This document shows positions 7,524 through 14,920 of a DNA stretch of 34,329 bases, piece by piece. How positions within the stretch are numbered: position 1 is the stretch's first letter; every line of letters starts with the position of its first letter. Below the pieces are notes generated by a model that searched no databases, was not told the origin of the DNA, and worked only from the letters and a program-made list of their open reading frames with translations. Where the stretch lies: contig DVJR01000169.1 in the NCBI GenBank assembly GCA_018716575.1, positions 1-34,329 of the forward strand, in the 5' to 3' direction. The position numbers were made by a program, and so were the translations under genes. Source of the stretch: Candidatus Scatomonas merdavium. Its GTDB lineage: Bacteria > Bacillota > Clostridia > Lachnospirales > Lachnospiraceae.

Positions 7524-8138
7524 TCACTTCATTTTCATTACTTTTATTTTATGGGCATCCACCCGGAATAATGCCATAACCGCCTCCTGAATCTGCTGAA
7601 CAATGACCGGATCGCCGCCGCCCTGGGCGATTACCAGAACGCCCCGGACCTCAGGATAATTTTCCCGTATCACGTAGGGCGTTTCCGTACCGTCGCTGCC
7701 CCGCTGGTAGACGGTGCTTTCTTCCGTACCGGACGCAGAAGAGGATGTGCTTCCATCCGATCCGGAGCTGGACTGAGTGCTGGAGGAAGTAGGAATATCC
7801 TTCTCCACCACCTTCTCATTGGTAGACTCCAGCGACAGCACAACCCGCACCTGTCCCACGCCTTCCACCTGGGCCAGAGCCTCCTCCAGACTGGCGGCCA
7901 TCTGCGCCTCTTTCCCTGCAGCTGTCTCCGTCTCTGCAGAACTGCCGCTTATATCATTTCCAACGCTTTCCCCCGCTTCCTGCCCCGTCCGGCTTCCCTC
8001 TCCGCCGGAGCTTCCGGATTCTCCGCCCTCCCGGTTCACCGGAATGGCAATCACCACCAGCAGCGCCGCCAGCAGCAGATAGACGATCCACTGTTCTTTT
8101 TTCAAACCTTTCAGATACGTAACAACCTTATTTTTCAT
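7524..8138 (-). CDS. spoIIIAG: Stage III sporulation protein AG (SpoIIIAG)
   Basis: This 204-residue single-pass membrane protein has its transmembrane segment at about residues 17-33 (IVYLLLAALLVVIAIPV). A Gly/Ser/Glu-rich spacer (about 36-75) follows. The ring-building domain contains SLEEALAQVEGVGQVRVVLSL, then a Ser/Thr-rich insert (about 115-150), then RENYPEVRGVLVIAQGG and VQQIQEAVMALFRVDAHKIKVMK. SpoIIIAG forms a large ring of the mother-cell to forespore channel complex. It lies 13 bp upstream of spoIIIAH and 4 bp behind spoIIIAF on the minus strand. Confidence 0.94.
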   Translation of the reverse strand: MKNKVVTYLKGLKKEQWIVYLLLAALLVVIAIPVNREGGESGSSGGEGSRTGQEAGESVGNDISGSSAETETAAGKEAQMAASLEEALAQVEGVGQVRVVLSLESTNEKVVEKDIPTSSSTQSSSGSDGSTSSSASGTEESTVYQRGSDGTETPYVIRENYPEVRGVLVIAQGGGDPVIVQQIQEAVMALFRVDAHKIKVMKMK

Positions 8139-8142
8139 GCTC

Positions 8143-8694
8143 CTACCTCTGTATCGTTACATCTATATGTTCCGCATCCACCTGATAGACCTCGGAAAGC
8201 TCTCTTTTTACTGTCTCCGCCGTTTCTTCAAGCTCTCTGACTTTTTCTTTCTTCTCTGACTCATAGAGGATGTCTGCCGTATCCGCGGAAATGATCAGGC
8301 GAATGTCGGATACTTCCATTTTGTCCCTATCCAGCCGCACTTCTGTCTCCACCGGAACAATACCCCTCTCCTGCAGAAACGCATGTATCTGATCCGCGAT
8401 CTCGGATTCATACCCCCGGAGCAGATACTCTTCCTGTACATCCCCCATCTCCAGCCGGTCCCCCAGTCCTCTCGCTTCTATCTCCAGCATTTCCCTGCTT
8501 ACCACATCCTCCAGAGTCTCGTCCAGATGCAGAAATTCCGTTAACGGACGGGCCAGAACAATAATCACCAGCATTCCCAGAAAGAAGCGTACATATTTCC
8601 GGTAGCGGTTATCGGGCAGACAGTTCAGCACCGCCGTCATGAAAATAAAGAAAAAGGCCAGATTTTTCATCCAGCCGTAAATCATTTCCATCAT
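8143..8694 (-). CDS. spoIIIAF: Stage III sporulation protein AF (SpoIIIAF)
   Basis: This is a 183-residue membrane protein with two hydrophobic segments near the N-terminus (about residues 8-25 LAFFFIFMTAVLN and 33-52 YVRFFLGMLVIIVLARPL). A soluble C-terminal domain follows, with EVYQVDAEHIDVTIQR at the end. SpoIIIAF is a component of the SpoIIIA-SpoIIQ channel. Several starts compete: an ATG at 8700 overlaps the spoIIIAE stop but touches the GGAGG at 8701-8705, whereas the ATG at 8694 has normal spacing of 6, so 8694 is chosen (8691 is also possible). A longer open frame upstream overlaps spoIIIAE and is not real. Confidence 0.9.
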   Translation of the reverse strand: MMEMIYGWMKNLAFFFIFMTAVLNCLPDNRYRKYVRFFLGMLVIIVLARPLTEFLHLDETLEDVVSREMLEIEARGLGDRLEMGDVQEEYLLRGYESEIADQIHAFLQERGIVPVETEVRLDRDKMEVSDIRLIISADTADILYESEKKEKVRELEETAETVKRELSEVYQVDAEHIDVTIQR

Positions 8695-8696
8695 AT

Positions 8697-9911
8697 TCAT
8701 CCTCCCGCAGCCAGAATAGCCACTGTTACCATGAACAGCACCTCCGTAGTCAGCAAAAGCTTCAGGAGCAGGCTGCAGCCTTCTCCCATGGTGGTCAGAC
8801 AGCCCACCATCCGTTTGTCCGACACAGGCTGGGTAAAGGCAGCCAGCAGCCGGTAGGTGAGGCCCGTCACCGCAAACTGAATCAGGGGAATCACCCCGCA
8901 CAGGAACAGGATCACCAGGGCCACCGCGCCCAGGCAGTTCCGTATCAGCACGGCAGAGCCGATAACCATCTCCGTCACGGAGTCAATAGCATTCCCCACT
9001 CCGGGAATAGCGCTGGCCGTCTTTCCGATGATCGTCCTCCGCAGGGAATCCAGGGCAGGCGAAATCAGATTTCTGGTAATCTGCATGCCGATCACCAGCC
9101 CCAGAGCCGTCTTCATCACCCAGGAAATGCAGGTTTTCAGAAGCTCCGCCATGCGGGACAGAAAATCCTCTCTGGAAAGCTGGTTCACCAGGGAAATCAG
9201 CACGTAGATCTGGATACCCGGCAGAATCAGATAGATCAGGAGCCTCTCCACCAGGGTGATGACAAACAGCACGATCTGGTAGAACATAGCTGCCGACGAA
9301 GCTCCGGTAGCCGTGGCCACAGCGATATAGTAAGCGGGTACCAGCACGTTCATAAAATTCAGGATGCCTTCCAGCGCCGCGGAAAGCTGGCTGCTCAGCG
9401 CCTGAAAATTCCGCAGCAGCAGCGCGAACACCAGGAGATAGATCATATAAAAGCCCATCTCACCCATCTGGCTGCTCTCAAAGAGAGAAGCAAAATTGGA
9501 CAGAAGCGCGGCCGCCAGCACCAGAATCAGAATCCGCATCCAGATCTCCCGCTGGCCGGAGAAGGCTTCCGTAACCAGCGACAGTACATTGCCCGCCATA
9601 TCTGTGCCTGTAAAAATATCCTCTCCGCTCATTAACCGCAAAACAGAATCAGAAACGGAAAAATCATCTTTTCCAAGCAGCTCGTCCACCGCCTGCTGTA
9701 TCTCTTCCATATCCATTTCAGACATCAGGGAATCGTCGATCTCCAGCGTCAGCTCGTCCTCTCCGGACGCCTCCTCGCCCGCGTATCCGGCTCCCGTCTT
9801 CACCGCCGCCCCCTCTTCCGCGCCTGCGGCTCCGTACGCCGGCAGCGCCGCCGCCGCTGTCAGAAAGAAAAAAAGCAGGATTCCCGGTCCCGCGCGTCTT
9901 TTTCTTTTCAT
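8697..9911 (-). CDS. spoIIIAE: Stage III sporulation protein AE (SpoIIIAE)
   Basis: The 404-residue polytopic membrane protein begins with a probable cleavable signal peptide (basic KRKRR, then hydrophobic ILLFFFLTAAAALPAYG, to about residue 28). An acidic stretch (30-95) follows, then about seven to eight hydrophobic segments from 130 to 400. SpoIIIAE is the largest membrane part of the SpoIIIA channel and resembles permease-like secretion components. The start ATG (9909-9911) overlaps the spoIIIAD stop by 4 bases. The protein ends close to the spoIIIAF start. Confidence 0.95.
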   Translation of the reverse strand: MKRKRRAGPGILLFFFLTAAAALPAYGAAGAEEGAAVKTGAGYAGEEASGEDELTLEIDDSLMSEMDMEEIQQAVDELLGKDDFSVSDSVLRLMSGEDIFTGTDMAGNVLSLVTEAFSGQREIWMRILILVLAAALLSNFASLFESSQMGEMGFYMIYLLVFALLLRNFQALSSQLSAALEGILNFMNVLVPAYYIAVATATGASSAAMFYQIVLFVITLVERLLIYLILPGIQIYVLISLVNQLSREDFLSRMAELLKTCISWVMKTALGLVIGMQITRNLISPALDSLRRTIIGKTASAIPGVGNAIDSVTEMVIGSAVLIRNCLGAVALVILFLCGVIPLIQFAVTGLTYRLLAAFTQPVSDKRMVGCLTTMGEGCSLLLKLLLTTEVLFMVTVAILAAGG

Positions 9912-10294
9912 GCCAGAAACTCCTGTATTGTCTCCATCAGCCCGGTCAGAATCGGCATACTGATAACGAGAATGGACAGCTTTGCAAAAATCTCAATCTG
10001 CCCCGCGATGGAGGAATATCCTGCGTCCCGGCAGATTCCGGCGGAAAACTGCCCTACATAAGTGATGCCGATCATCTTCAGCAGAGCGTTCAAATAGGTG
10101 GCGTCGATAGGAACGTAGGACTTCAGATTACCGATCATTTCCATCAGATACGTGAGCTTTCCGGTAGCCAGCACCAGGATGCAGATTCCGGTGGCCAGGC
10201 TCACATAAAGAGCGTACTCCGGCTTCGTCTCTTTGACAAAAATACAGATCATCAGGCCGGCAATGCCCAGCACGGCGATTTTTATCACATCCAT
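9908..10294 (-). CDS. spoIIIAD: Stage III sporulation protein AD (SpoIIIAD)
   Basis: The 128-residue protein is highly hydrophobic with about four membrane segments, starting MDVIKIAVLGIAGLMICIFV and containing VSLATGICILVLATGKL. SpoIIIAC and SpoIIIAD resemble type III secretion export components and form the membrane base of the sporulation channel. Length matches the Bacillus protein (133). It follows spoIIIAC by 11 bp and overlaps the spoIIIAE start by 4 bases. Confidence 0.95.
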   Translation of the reverse strand: MDVIKIAVLGIAGLMICIFVKETKPEYALYVSLATGICILVLATGKLTYLMEMIGNLKSYVPIDATYLNALLKMIGITYVGQFSAGICRDAGYSSIAGQIEIFAKLSILVISMPILTGLMETIQEFLA

Positions 10295-10305
10295 GGACTG
10301 CTCCT

Positions 10306-10500
10306 TTACAGGGTAAAGAGATTTCGGATGGTTTCAAACAGATCGGATATATAAGGCAGCAACCAGAACAGTACCACAATCAGACCGGCCAGGCTGGTCA
10401 GGAACGCCTGCTCCTCCCGGCCGCTGTGCTTTAAGACCTGTCCCAGAACGGAAACCAGAATGCCCACAGCGCCGATTTTAAAAATAACCCCGATTTCCAA
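10306..10500 (-). CDS. spoIIIAC: Stage III sporulation protein AC (SpoIIIAC)
   Basis: A 64-residue two-helix membrane protein with segments at about residues 5-22 (VIFKIGAVGILVSVLGQVL) and 33-52 (FLTSLAGLIVVLFWLLPYIS). The basic loop KHSGREEQ between them is typical of SpoIIIAC. Length is close to the Bacillus protein (68). It lies between spoIIIAB (30-bp gap) and spoIIIAD. Confidence 0.95.
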   Translation of the reverse strand: MEIGVIFKIGAVGILVSVLGQVLKHSGREEQAFLTSLAGLIVVLFWLLPYISDLFETIRNLFTL

Positions 10501-10530
10501 CTGCGGCCACCTCCTTCCTCTCCGTTCTTT

Positions 10531-11049
10531 CTATATAAATAAAATAGCCAGAAAAAGACCGCCCATAATTCCCAGGCTCTGGCAGAGCTTTTTTCTTACA
10601 GGCAGTCCTTTTGTCAGTTCTTCTATTGTCATATCCAGCTCCCGGCCATAGGCTTCCAGATTGGCCAGCTGCATGGCCTTGTCCAGATAGCCCAGACTCC
10701 GGCCCAGCTCGCTGAACCGATCCCGGTCCTCCCGGGTCAGCTTCGTATCTTTTAAATGGCACTCCACATTTTCCGCAAACACCTCTCCGAAGGAGCCCCC
10801 GCCATACCGGTTCAGATCCTCGGACAGCTCCCGCAGAAACTCCCGGAAAGGCTCTTCCACCTTTCCGGCAATGTTCCACAGGGCATCCGGCAGCGGCGTC
10901 CGCGCGCAGGAAATTTCCCCGTGCAGGAACATCTCAATTCGCTTCAGAGTCTTAAGCTGCGAAAGCCGCCGGCTTAAACCCATGCTTTTCAGAAAACCCA
11001 GGCTGACACAGGAACCTGTCATGATACACAGCGCGATGATACGCAGCAA
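10531..11049 (-). CDS. spoIIIAB: Stage III sporulation protein AB (SpoIIIAB)
   Basis: The 172-residue protein has a hydrophobic N-terminus (MLRIIALCIMTGSCVSLGFL), a mostly helical soluble middle with LKRIEMFLHGEISCARTPLP, and a C-terminal membrane anchor (about residues 153-172, LCQSLGIMGGLFLAILFI). Its fold is related to GspF of type II secretion. It starts with TTG (11047-11049), preceded by AAGGAG, and overlaps the spoIIIAA end by 31 bases. Length matches Bacillus SpoIIIAB (171). Confidence 0.93.
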   Translation of the reverse strand: MLRIIALCIMTGSCVSLGFLKSMGLSRRLSQLKTLKRIEMFLHGEISCARTPLPDALWNIAGKVEEPFREFLRELSEDLNRYGGGSFGEVFAENVECHLKDTKLTREDRDRFSELGRSLGYLDKAMQLANLEAYGRELDMTIEELTKGLPVRKKLCQSLGIMGGLFLAILFI

Positions 11050-12005
11050 GCTCCCACTCCTTTCTGATACAGGCTGGTGCCGCGTCCGTCGAATATGGCC
11101 TGGACGGTGCCCGGCGCTTCCCTTCCGGAAAGCAGAATATACCGCTCGAACACATGACGGTCCACCAGATCTCCCAGCAATGGTTTTTTCCGCACGTCCT
11201 CCATGGAATTTCCGTGAACTGTAGCCAGCACCTTGCAGCCGCAGTTCAGCACAGATTCCAGGGCGCGCAGATCCTCCTGAGTGCCAATCTCGTCCACAGC
11301 CACCACATCCGGAGACATGGAACGGATCAGCATCATCATTCCCTCCGCCTTGGGGCAGCCGTCCAGCACATCGGTGCGAATGCCCACAGGATTCTGCGCC
11401 ACACCCATGTAGGAGCCCGCAATCTCTGACCGCTCATCCACCACTCCCACCGTCAGGCCCTGATACCGGGCATTTCCGTCGGACAGCTGCCGGATCACAT
11501 CCCGCAGCAGGGTGGTTTTCCCGCACCGCGGGGCGGAGATGATCAGTGTATGACAGAACTCTCCCTCCCTTCTGAGATAGGGCATAACCAGATCCGCGCA
11601 GCCCTCTACACTGTGGGAAATCCGCAGGTTGATGCAGGAAATATGACTGATCCCCTTCACTTTCCCGTCTTCCATCACTGTCTTACCGGCAATTCCCACT
11701 CTGTGGCCGCCCTGAACCGTCAGAAAGCCCTGGCGTATCTCTTCTTCATAAGCATAGAGGGAATAATTTCCTATGTATTCCATGGTTTCCCGCAGATCCC
11801 GCTCCGTCATCCGCACGCCCTGGGCGGGATCCCTGCGGGCTCTCCCGTGTTCGTCCGGAAAATACTCTCCCTTCTGGCAGATCAGCTGCAGCGGAGCGCC
11901 TGTCCGCATTCTTATCTCATGTACTTTCCCGAAATCCAGATCCAGCCGTTCGAGAATCAGCCGTACCCTTCCGGAAAACAGACGTATAATCTCTTCTTTT
12001 CTCAT
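11019..12005 (-). CDS. spoIIIAA: Stage III sporulation protein AA (SpoIIIAA), secretion ATPase
   Basis: The 328-residue cytoplasmic ATPase is related to type II/IV secretion ATPases and powers the SpoIIIA-SpoIIQ channel in the mother cell. Walker A SAPRCGKTTLL is at about residues 157-167, Walker B SPDVVAVDEIG at about 231-241 and LATVHGNSMEDV at about 260-271. Earlier motifs include EIRMRTGAPLQL (30-41) and GHRVGIAGK (100-108). The ATG at 12003-12005 is chosen because AGAGGTG lies about 6 bases before it. The open frame extends far upstream but only as a shadow of the radical SAM gene. A sigma-E-like promoter precedes it. It is slightly longer than the Bacillus protein (about 307). Confidence 0.95.
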   Translation of the reverse strand: MRKEEIIRLFSGRVRLILERLDLDFGKVHEIRMRTGAPLQLICQKGEYFPDEHGRARRDPAQGVRMTERDLRETMEYIGNYSLYAYEEEIRQGFLTVQGGHRVGIAGKTVMEDGKVKGISHISCINLRISHSVEGCADLVMPYLRREGEFCHTLIISAPRCGKTTLLRDVIRQLSDGNARYQGLTVGVVDERSEIAGSYMGVAQNPVGIRTDVLDGCPKAEGMMMLIRSMSPDVVAVDEIGTQEDLRALESVLNCGCKVLATVHGNSMEDVRKKPLLGDLVDRHVFERYILLSGREAPGTVQAIFDGRGTSLYQKGVGACCVSSRCVS

Positions 12006-12027
12006 CGTTCTGCACCTCTTTAAGACA

Positions 12028-12055
12028 AGTATATGTGCAGAATTCCGAATTATGC
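12028..12055 (-). promoter_or_regulatory. Candidate sigma-E promoter of the spoIIIA operon
   Basis: On the minus strand GCATAAT (12049-12055) and CATATACT (12028-12035) are separated by 13 bases. They resemble the mother-cell sigma-E consensus (about KMATATT, 14 bp, CATACAMT), and spoIIIA is a classic sigma-E operon. The -10 lies about 22 bp upstream of the spoIIIAA ATG. The 12056-12177 stretch before it is GC-rich with a repeated CCGCCGCCGGCC and no clear T-tailed terminator. Confidence 0.5.
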
Positions 12056-12177
12056 CCGCTGTTTTTTCTTTTCCTGCCCGTCCCCGGACACGGCGCGTCC
12101 CGGCGGCTTCCCCGCCGCCGGCCACAGCGCGGCGTACCCCGACAGCTCTCCCTCCGCCGCCGGCCGGGACCGGTCGT

Positions 12178-12873
12178 TCAGTCCACTCCCCGGATCTCCA
12201 CCTGTCCGATACTCCGCAGCAAAAGCTCCCGGAACCGCTCCAGCTGTTCTCGGGAATAGCCGCTGAACACCGGCTGCAGCACGAACTCTGATTCTCTGTA
12301 GTTCTGCAGGCAGTACTTCCTGCACCCGGCCAGCCATTTTCCGATCCTTTCAAACTCTGCCCGCCCGTGCAGCTCCCGGGCCACCGTGGTTCTGAACTCA
12401 TAGTCCACCGCTCCGCACATGAGGAACTCCACAGATTCCTGAATCCGCAGCACATCCAGATCAGCCAGGCCCGCTGTCTCGCCATAACGGTCGGGAGAAT
12501 TCTTGATATCCATGGCCACATAATCCACAAGGCCAGCCTCTGCCAGGCTCTTTAACACCTCCGGCCGGTAACCGTTGGTATCCAGCTTAATCCGGTATCC
12601 CATTTCCCGGACTTTTCCAAGAAAATCCGGAAGCTCCGACTCCAGTGTAGGCTCACCGCCTGTTATACATACCCCGTCCAGAAGCCCCTTTCTTTTCTCC
12701 AGATGAGAGAATACCGTCTCCTCATCGATCAGCGGCTCACGCTCCGGATGCAGTACCAGATTGCCGTTCTGACAAAAAGGACACCGGAAATTGCAGTGTC
12801 CCAGAAAAACCGTACAGGCCACAACCCCCGGATAATCCAGAAGGGTCAGGGTCTGAAAACCGTATATGTTCAT
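12178..12873 (-). CDS. Radical SAM activating enzyme (NrdG2 / anaerobic RNR-activase-like)
   Basis: The 231-residue protein carries the radical SAM cluster GHCNFRCPFCQNG with Cys27, Cys31 and Cys34 binding [4Fe-4S]. It also has DGVCITGGEPTLE (SAM-binding GGE) near 66-78 and VDYVAMDIKNSPDRYG near 134. It begins with MNIYGFQTLTLLDYPGVVAC, typical of the TIGR02495-like anaerobic ribonucleotide reductase activating family. Such enzymes place glycyl radicals on partners or act in related chemistry, but no NrdD or other glycyl radical protein is in this window. Its ATG overlaps the stop of the alpha/beta hydrolase by 4 bases, so the two are translationally coupled. Confidence 0.88.
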   Translation of the reverse strand: MNIYGFQTLTLLDYPGVVACTVFLGHCNFRCPFCQNGNLVLHPEREPLIDEETVFSHLEKRKGLLDGVCITGGEPTLESELPDFLGKVREMGYRIKLDTNGYRPEVLKSLAEAGLVDYVAMDIKNSPDRYGETAGLADLDVLRIQESVEFLMCGAVDYEFRTTVARELHGRAEFERIGKWLAGCRKYCLQNYRESEFVLQPVFSGYSREQLERFRELLLRSIGQVEIRGVD

Positions 12874-13553
12874 GATAACCTCACTTTCCCGGAGTGAATA
12901 TCCAGAAATTCTTTCAGCAGCGGATACAGCCTCTCGCTGTGCACCACGTAGCTTCCGTGGCTTTCTCCCGGCAGAATCTGCAGGGTGCTGTGCGGGATGC
13001 TCTCTGCAATCAGGCGGGTATGCTCTTCCCGGATCAGATCCTTTTCTCCTGCCAGTACCAGCACCGGAATCTGTATATTCCCAAGGGATTCCGGGGAAAT
13101 ATCCGGCTCCCGCAGCATCAGTTTTATCTTTTTGTCCCGTTTTCTGAGGTATTCCAGCCGCATCATCCAGTGAAAGAGCGTCTTCAGTCCGCCGGGATTC
13201 AGATTGGCCCCGCTGACCGCGAGGGCGGACAGCAGCTCCGGCCGTTCCAGAGCCGTCAGAAGGCCCACGATTCCGCCGTCGCTGAAGCCGTACAGCGCTG
13301 CTCCCCGCAGCCCCAGGCTCTCGATCAGCGCTTCCACATCCGAAGCCATGATTTCATAAGACAGCTTCTCCATCCGGCTGCTCCGTCCGTGATCCCGGCT
13401 GTCCACGGCATAGACCGTGTAGTGTTCCCCCAGCCGGGCTGCCAGCTCGTCAAATATGGTATGATCTTCCCCGTTCCCATGCAGCAGGATCAGAGGCTTT
13501 CCCTGCCCCCGCACCTCATACCAGAGAGTAATTCCGTTTACTTCCGCCTTCAT
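12870..13553 (-). CDS. Alpha/beta hydrolase
   Basis: The 227-residue protein has an alpha/beta hydrolase fold. The oxyanion-loop motif LILLHGNGEDH is at residues 21-31 and the nucleophile elbow YGFSDGG has Ser91. A likely catalytic Asp172 (AGEKDL) and His199 (PGESHGSY) complete the triad. The N-terminal NGITLWYEVRGQGKP is typical of small esterase/peptidase-like family members. The substrate is not predictable. AGGAGAAGG lies just before the ATG at 13551-13553. The stop overlaps the start of the radical SAM gene, and the HAD gene ends 28 bp upstream, so all may share a transcript. Confidence 0.88.
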   Translation of the reverse strand: MKAEVNGITLWYEVRGQGKPLILLHGNGEDHTIFDELAARLGEHYTVYAVDSRDHGRSSRMEKLSYEIMASDVEALIESLGLRGAALYGFSDGGIVGLLTALERPELLSALAVSGANLNPGGLKTLFHWMMRLEYLRKRDKKIKLMLREPDISPESLGNIQIPVLVLAGEKDLIREEHTRLIAESIPHSTLQILPGESHGSYVVHSERLYPLLKEFLDIHSGKVRLS

Positions 13554-13581
13554 GCGCCTTCTCCTTTCTCCGCTGTGTGGG

Positions 13582-14421
13582 TTACTGTCTTTCGGGGATT
13601 CCCAGAATCTCCCGGATGCCCCAGGCCACGCCGTCCTCCTGGTTGGACCTTGTCCGGAAAGCCGCCGCCCGCAGGCACCCCTCGCTGGCGTTTGCCACGG
13701 CGATCCCCCACCGCACAGCCTTCAGCATGTCCATATCGTTATCCGCATCTCCAAAAGCCGCCGTTTCCTCCGGAGAAATACCCAGCCTTTTCAGAAGAAA
13801 CAGAAGGCCCGATGCCTTTCCCGCTTCCGGGCTGGACAGCTCGATCCTGTTCCGGACAGAGGAGGTGATATAGAGCCTTTCTCCACAGCCTGCCAGCGCT
13901 TCCCGAAGGCCACAGCGTTTCTCATCCTCCGGAATGATCAGATCCACGCCGTCCAGGCGGTCGCTGTTCTCCAGGATAAACTGCCGGATATCCCCGACCT
14001 TCCGGCGGGTGGTCTGAATATATTCCACCGCATAGGGCGCAGCCCCGAACCGGACGGGATCCTCCACATAGTCTGCCTGTCCGTAGGGAATGCCGTCCAC
14101 GAAGGCCTCACAGGTGACGCCTCCGCCGCCGGTCAGCGCAAGCACCGCCTCCACCGCCCTCCGCTCCAGGGTCACCCGGCGCAGGCAGGCCCGGTCCTGC
14201 AGCCGGTAAACCGCAGCGCCGTTGGAGGTCACCGCATACTCAATACAATCCATGGCCTTCACCGCATCCGGAATGGAATCCACCGTCCGGCCGCTGGCCA
14301 CAACTATGCAGACGCCTCCGGCGGCGGCGTCCTCCAGAGCTTCTCTGTTGGCTTCGCTGACCGTTTTCGCATCCGTCAGCGTGGTTCCATCCAGATCCAG
14401 AGCGATACAACGCACTTTCAT
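13582..14421 (-). CDS. Cof-type HAD-IIB family phosphatase
   Basis: This is a 279-residue haloacid-dehalogenase-like hydrolase. Motif I LDLDGTTLTD gives nucleophile Asp9 and acid Asp11. Motif II is VVASGRT near residue 40, and a type IIB cap spans about 80-180. Motif III/IV is AAFGDADNDMDML (about 217-229), followed by IAVANASE. Family members dephosphorylate sugar phosphates, pyridoxal phosphate or flavin mononucleotide. The ATG at 14419-14421 is chosen over the longer frame because the protein then starts directly with MKVRCIALDLDGT, and AGGAGAGGAAG lies just upstream. Confidence 0.9.
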   Translation of the reverse strand: MKVRCIALDLDGTTLTDAKTVSEANREALEDAAAGGVCIVVASGRTVDSIPDAVKAMDCIEYAVTSNGAAVYRLQDRACLRRVTLERRAVEAVLALTGGGGVTCEAFVDGIPYGQADYVEDPVRFGAAPYAVEYIQTTRRKVGDIRQFILENSDRLDGVDLIIPEDEKRCGLREALAGCGERLYITSSVRNRIELSSPEAGKASGLLFLLKRLGISPEETAAFGDADNDMDMLKAVRWGIAVANASEGCLRAAAFRTRSNQEDGVAWGIREILGIPERQ

Positions 14422-14460
14422 CCTTTTCTTCCTCTCCTGCATCCTGAAGCACCCATGTCC

Positions 14461-14482
14461 GCAGCCCTTTCTTACGGGCTGC
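14461..14482. other. Small hairpin in the gap before the HAD gene
   Basis: GCAGCCC (14461-14467) pairs with GGGCTGC (14476-14482) with an 8-nt loop, between the metalloprotease stop and the HAD start. No T run follows on either strand, so it is not called a terminator. It could modulate processing between the two genes. Confidence 0.3.
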
Positions 14483-14519
14483 AGACGATTTCTCTCAGTT
14501 TCTCTTTTGCCCGGCTGTC

Positions 14520-14867
14520 TCACAGATACTCCGCGCCGTGGTCTTTCAGCCATTTCCGGCGTTCCCGGTAATCCGGCAGAACCTTCTCCACCTCCGCCCA
14601 GAAGCGGGGAGAATGATTCATCTCTTTTCTGTGCGCCAGCTCATGAACTACCACGTAGTCCAGGATGGCCGGCGGCATCAGCACCAGCTTCCAGTGAAAA
14701 TTCAGATTTCCCAGACTGCTGCAGCTTCCCCAGCGGGTTTTCGTATTTTTGATGGCAATCCGGCCAAAGGTCACGCCCATAATTTTACTGTAATAGGCGG
14801 CCTGCCTGGTGCAGACCAGCCGTGCCTGCTCCCGGAACATCTTCTCCTGTCTCTCCGTATACTTCAT
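14520..14867 (-). CDS. YgjP-like (DUF45/M48-type) zinc metallopeptidase, short form
   Basis: The 115-residue protein matches the C-terminal core of YgjP/SprT-like metallopeptidases. It has TKTRWGSCSSLGNLNFHWKL (residues 42-61), the zinc motif HELAH (75-79) and the third ligand motif NHSPRFW with His85. Full-length family members are usually 160-240 residues, so this one lacks the usual N-terminal region; the short form still keeps every catalytic residue. The ATG at 14865-14867 follows GGGAGA; an in-frame GTG at 14885 is weaker. It lies 53 bp behind the FliB-like gene and may be the tail of the biosynthetic operon or the head of the next unit. Confidence 0.8.
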   Translation of the reverse strand: MKYTERQEKMFREQARLVCTRQAAYYSKIMGVTFGRIAIKNTKTRWGSCSSLGNLNFHWKLVLMPPAILDYVVVHELAHRKEMNHSPRFWAEVEKVLPDYRERRKWLKDHGAEYL

Positions 14868-14920
14868 ATTCCCATCTCCCTGCACACGCTTTCCGGGAAA
14901 ACAGCTGACATCCTCCGCCG

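Noticed and set aside
12006-12530. A 175-codon N-terminal extension of SpoIIIAA
   Set aside because: The extension lies across the radical SAM gene in another frame. The ATG at 12005 has a good ribosome site and the family starts there.
14461-14482. Hairpin before the HAD gene as a transcription terminator
   Set aside because: Neither strand has a T run after the stem, and the genes on both sides face the same way with short gaps.
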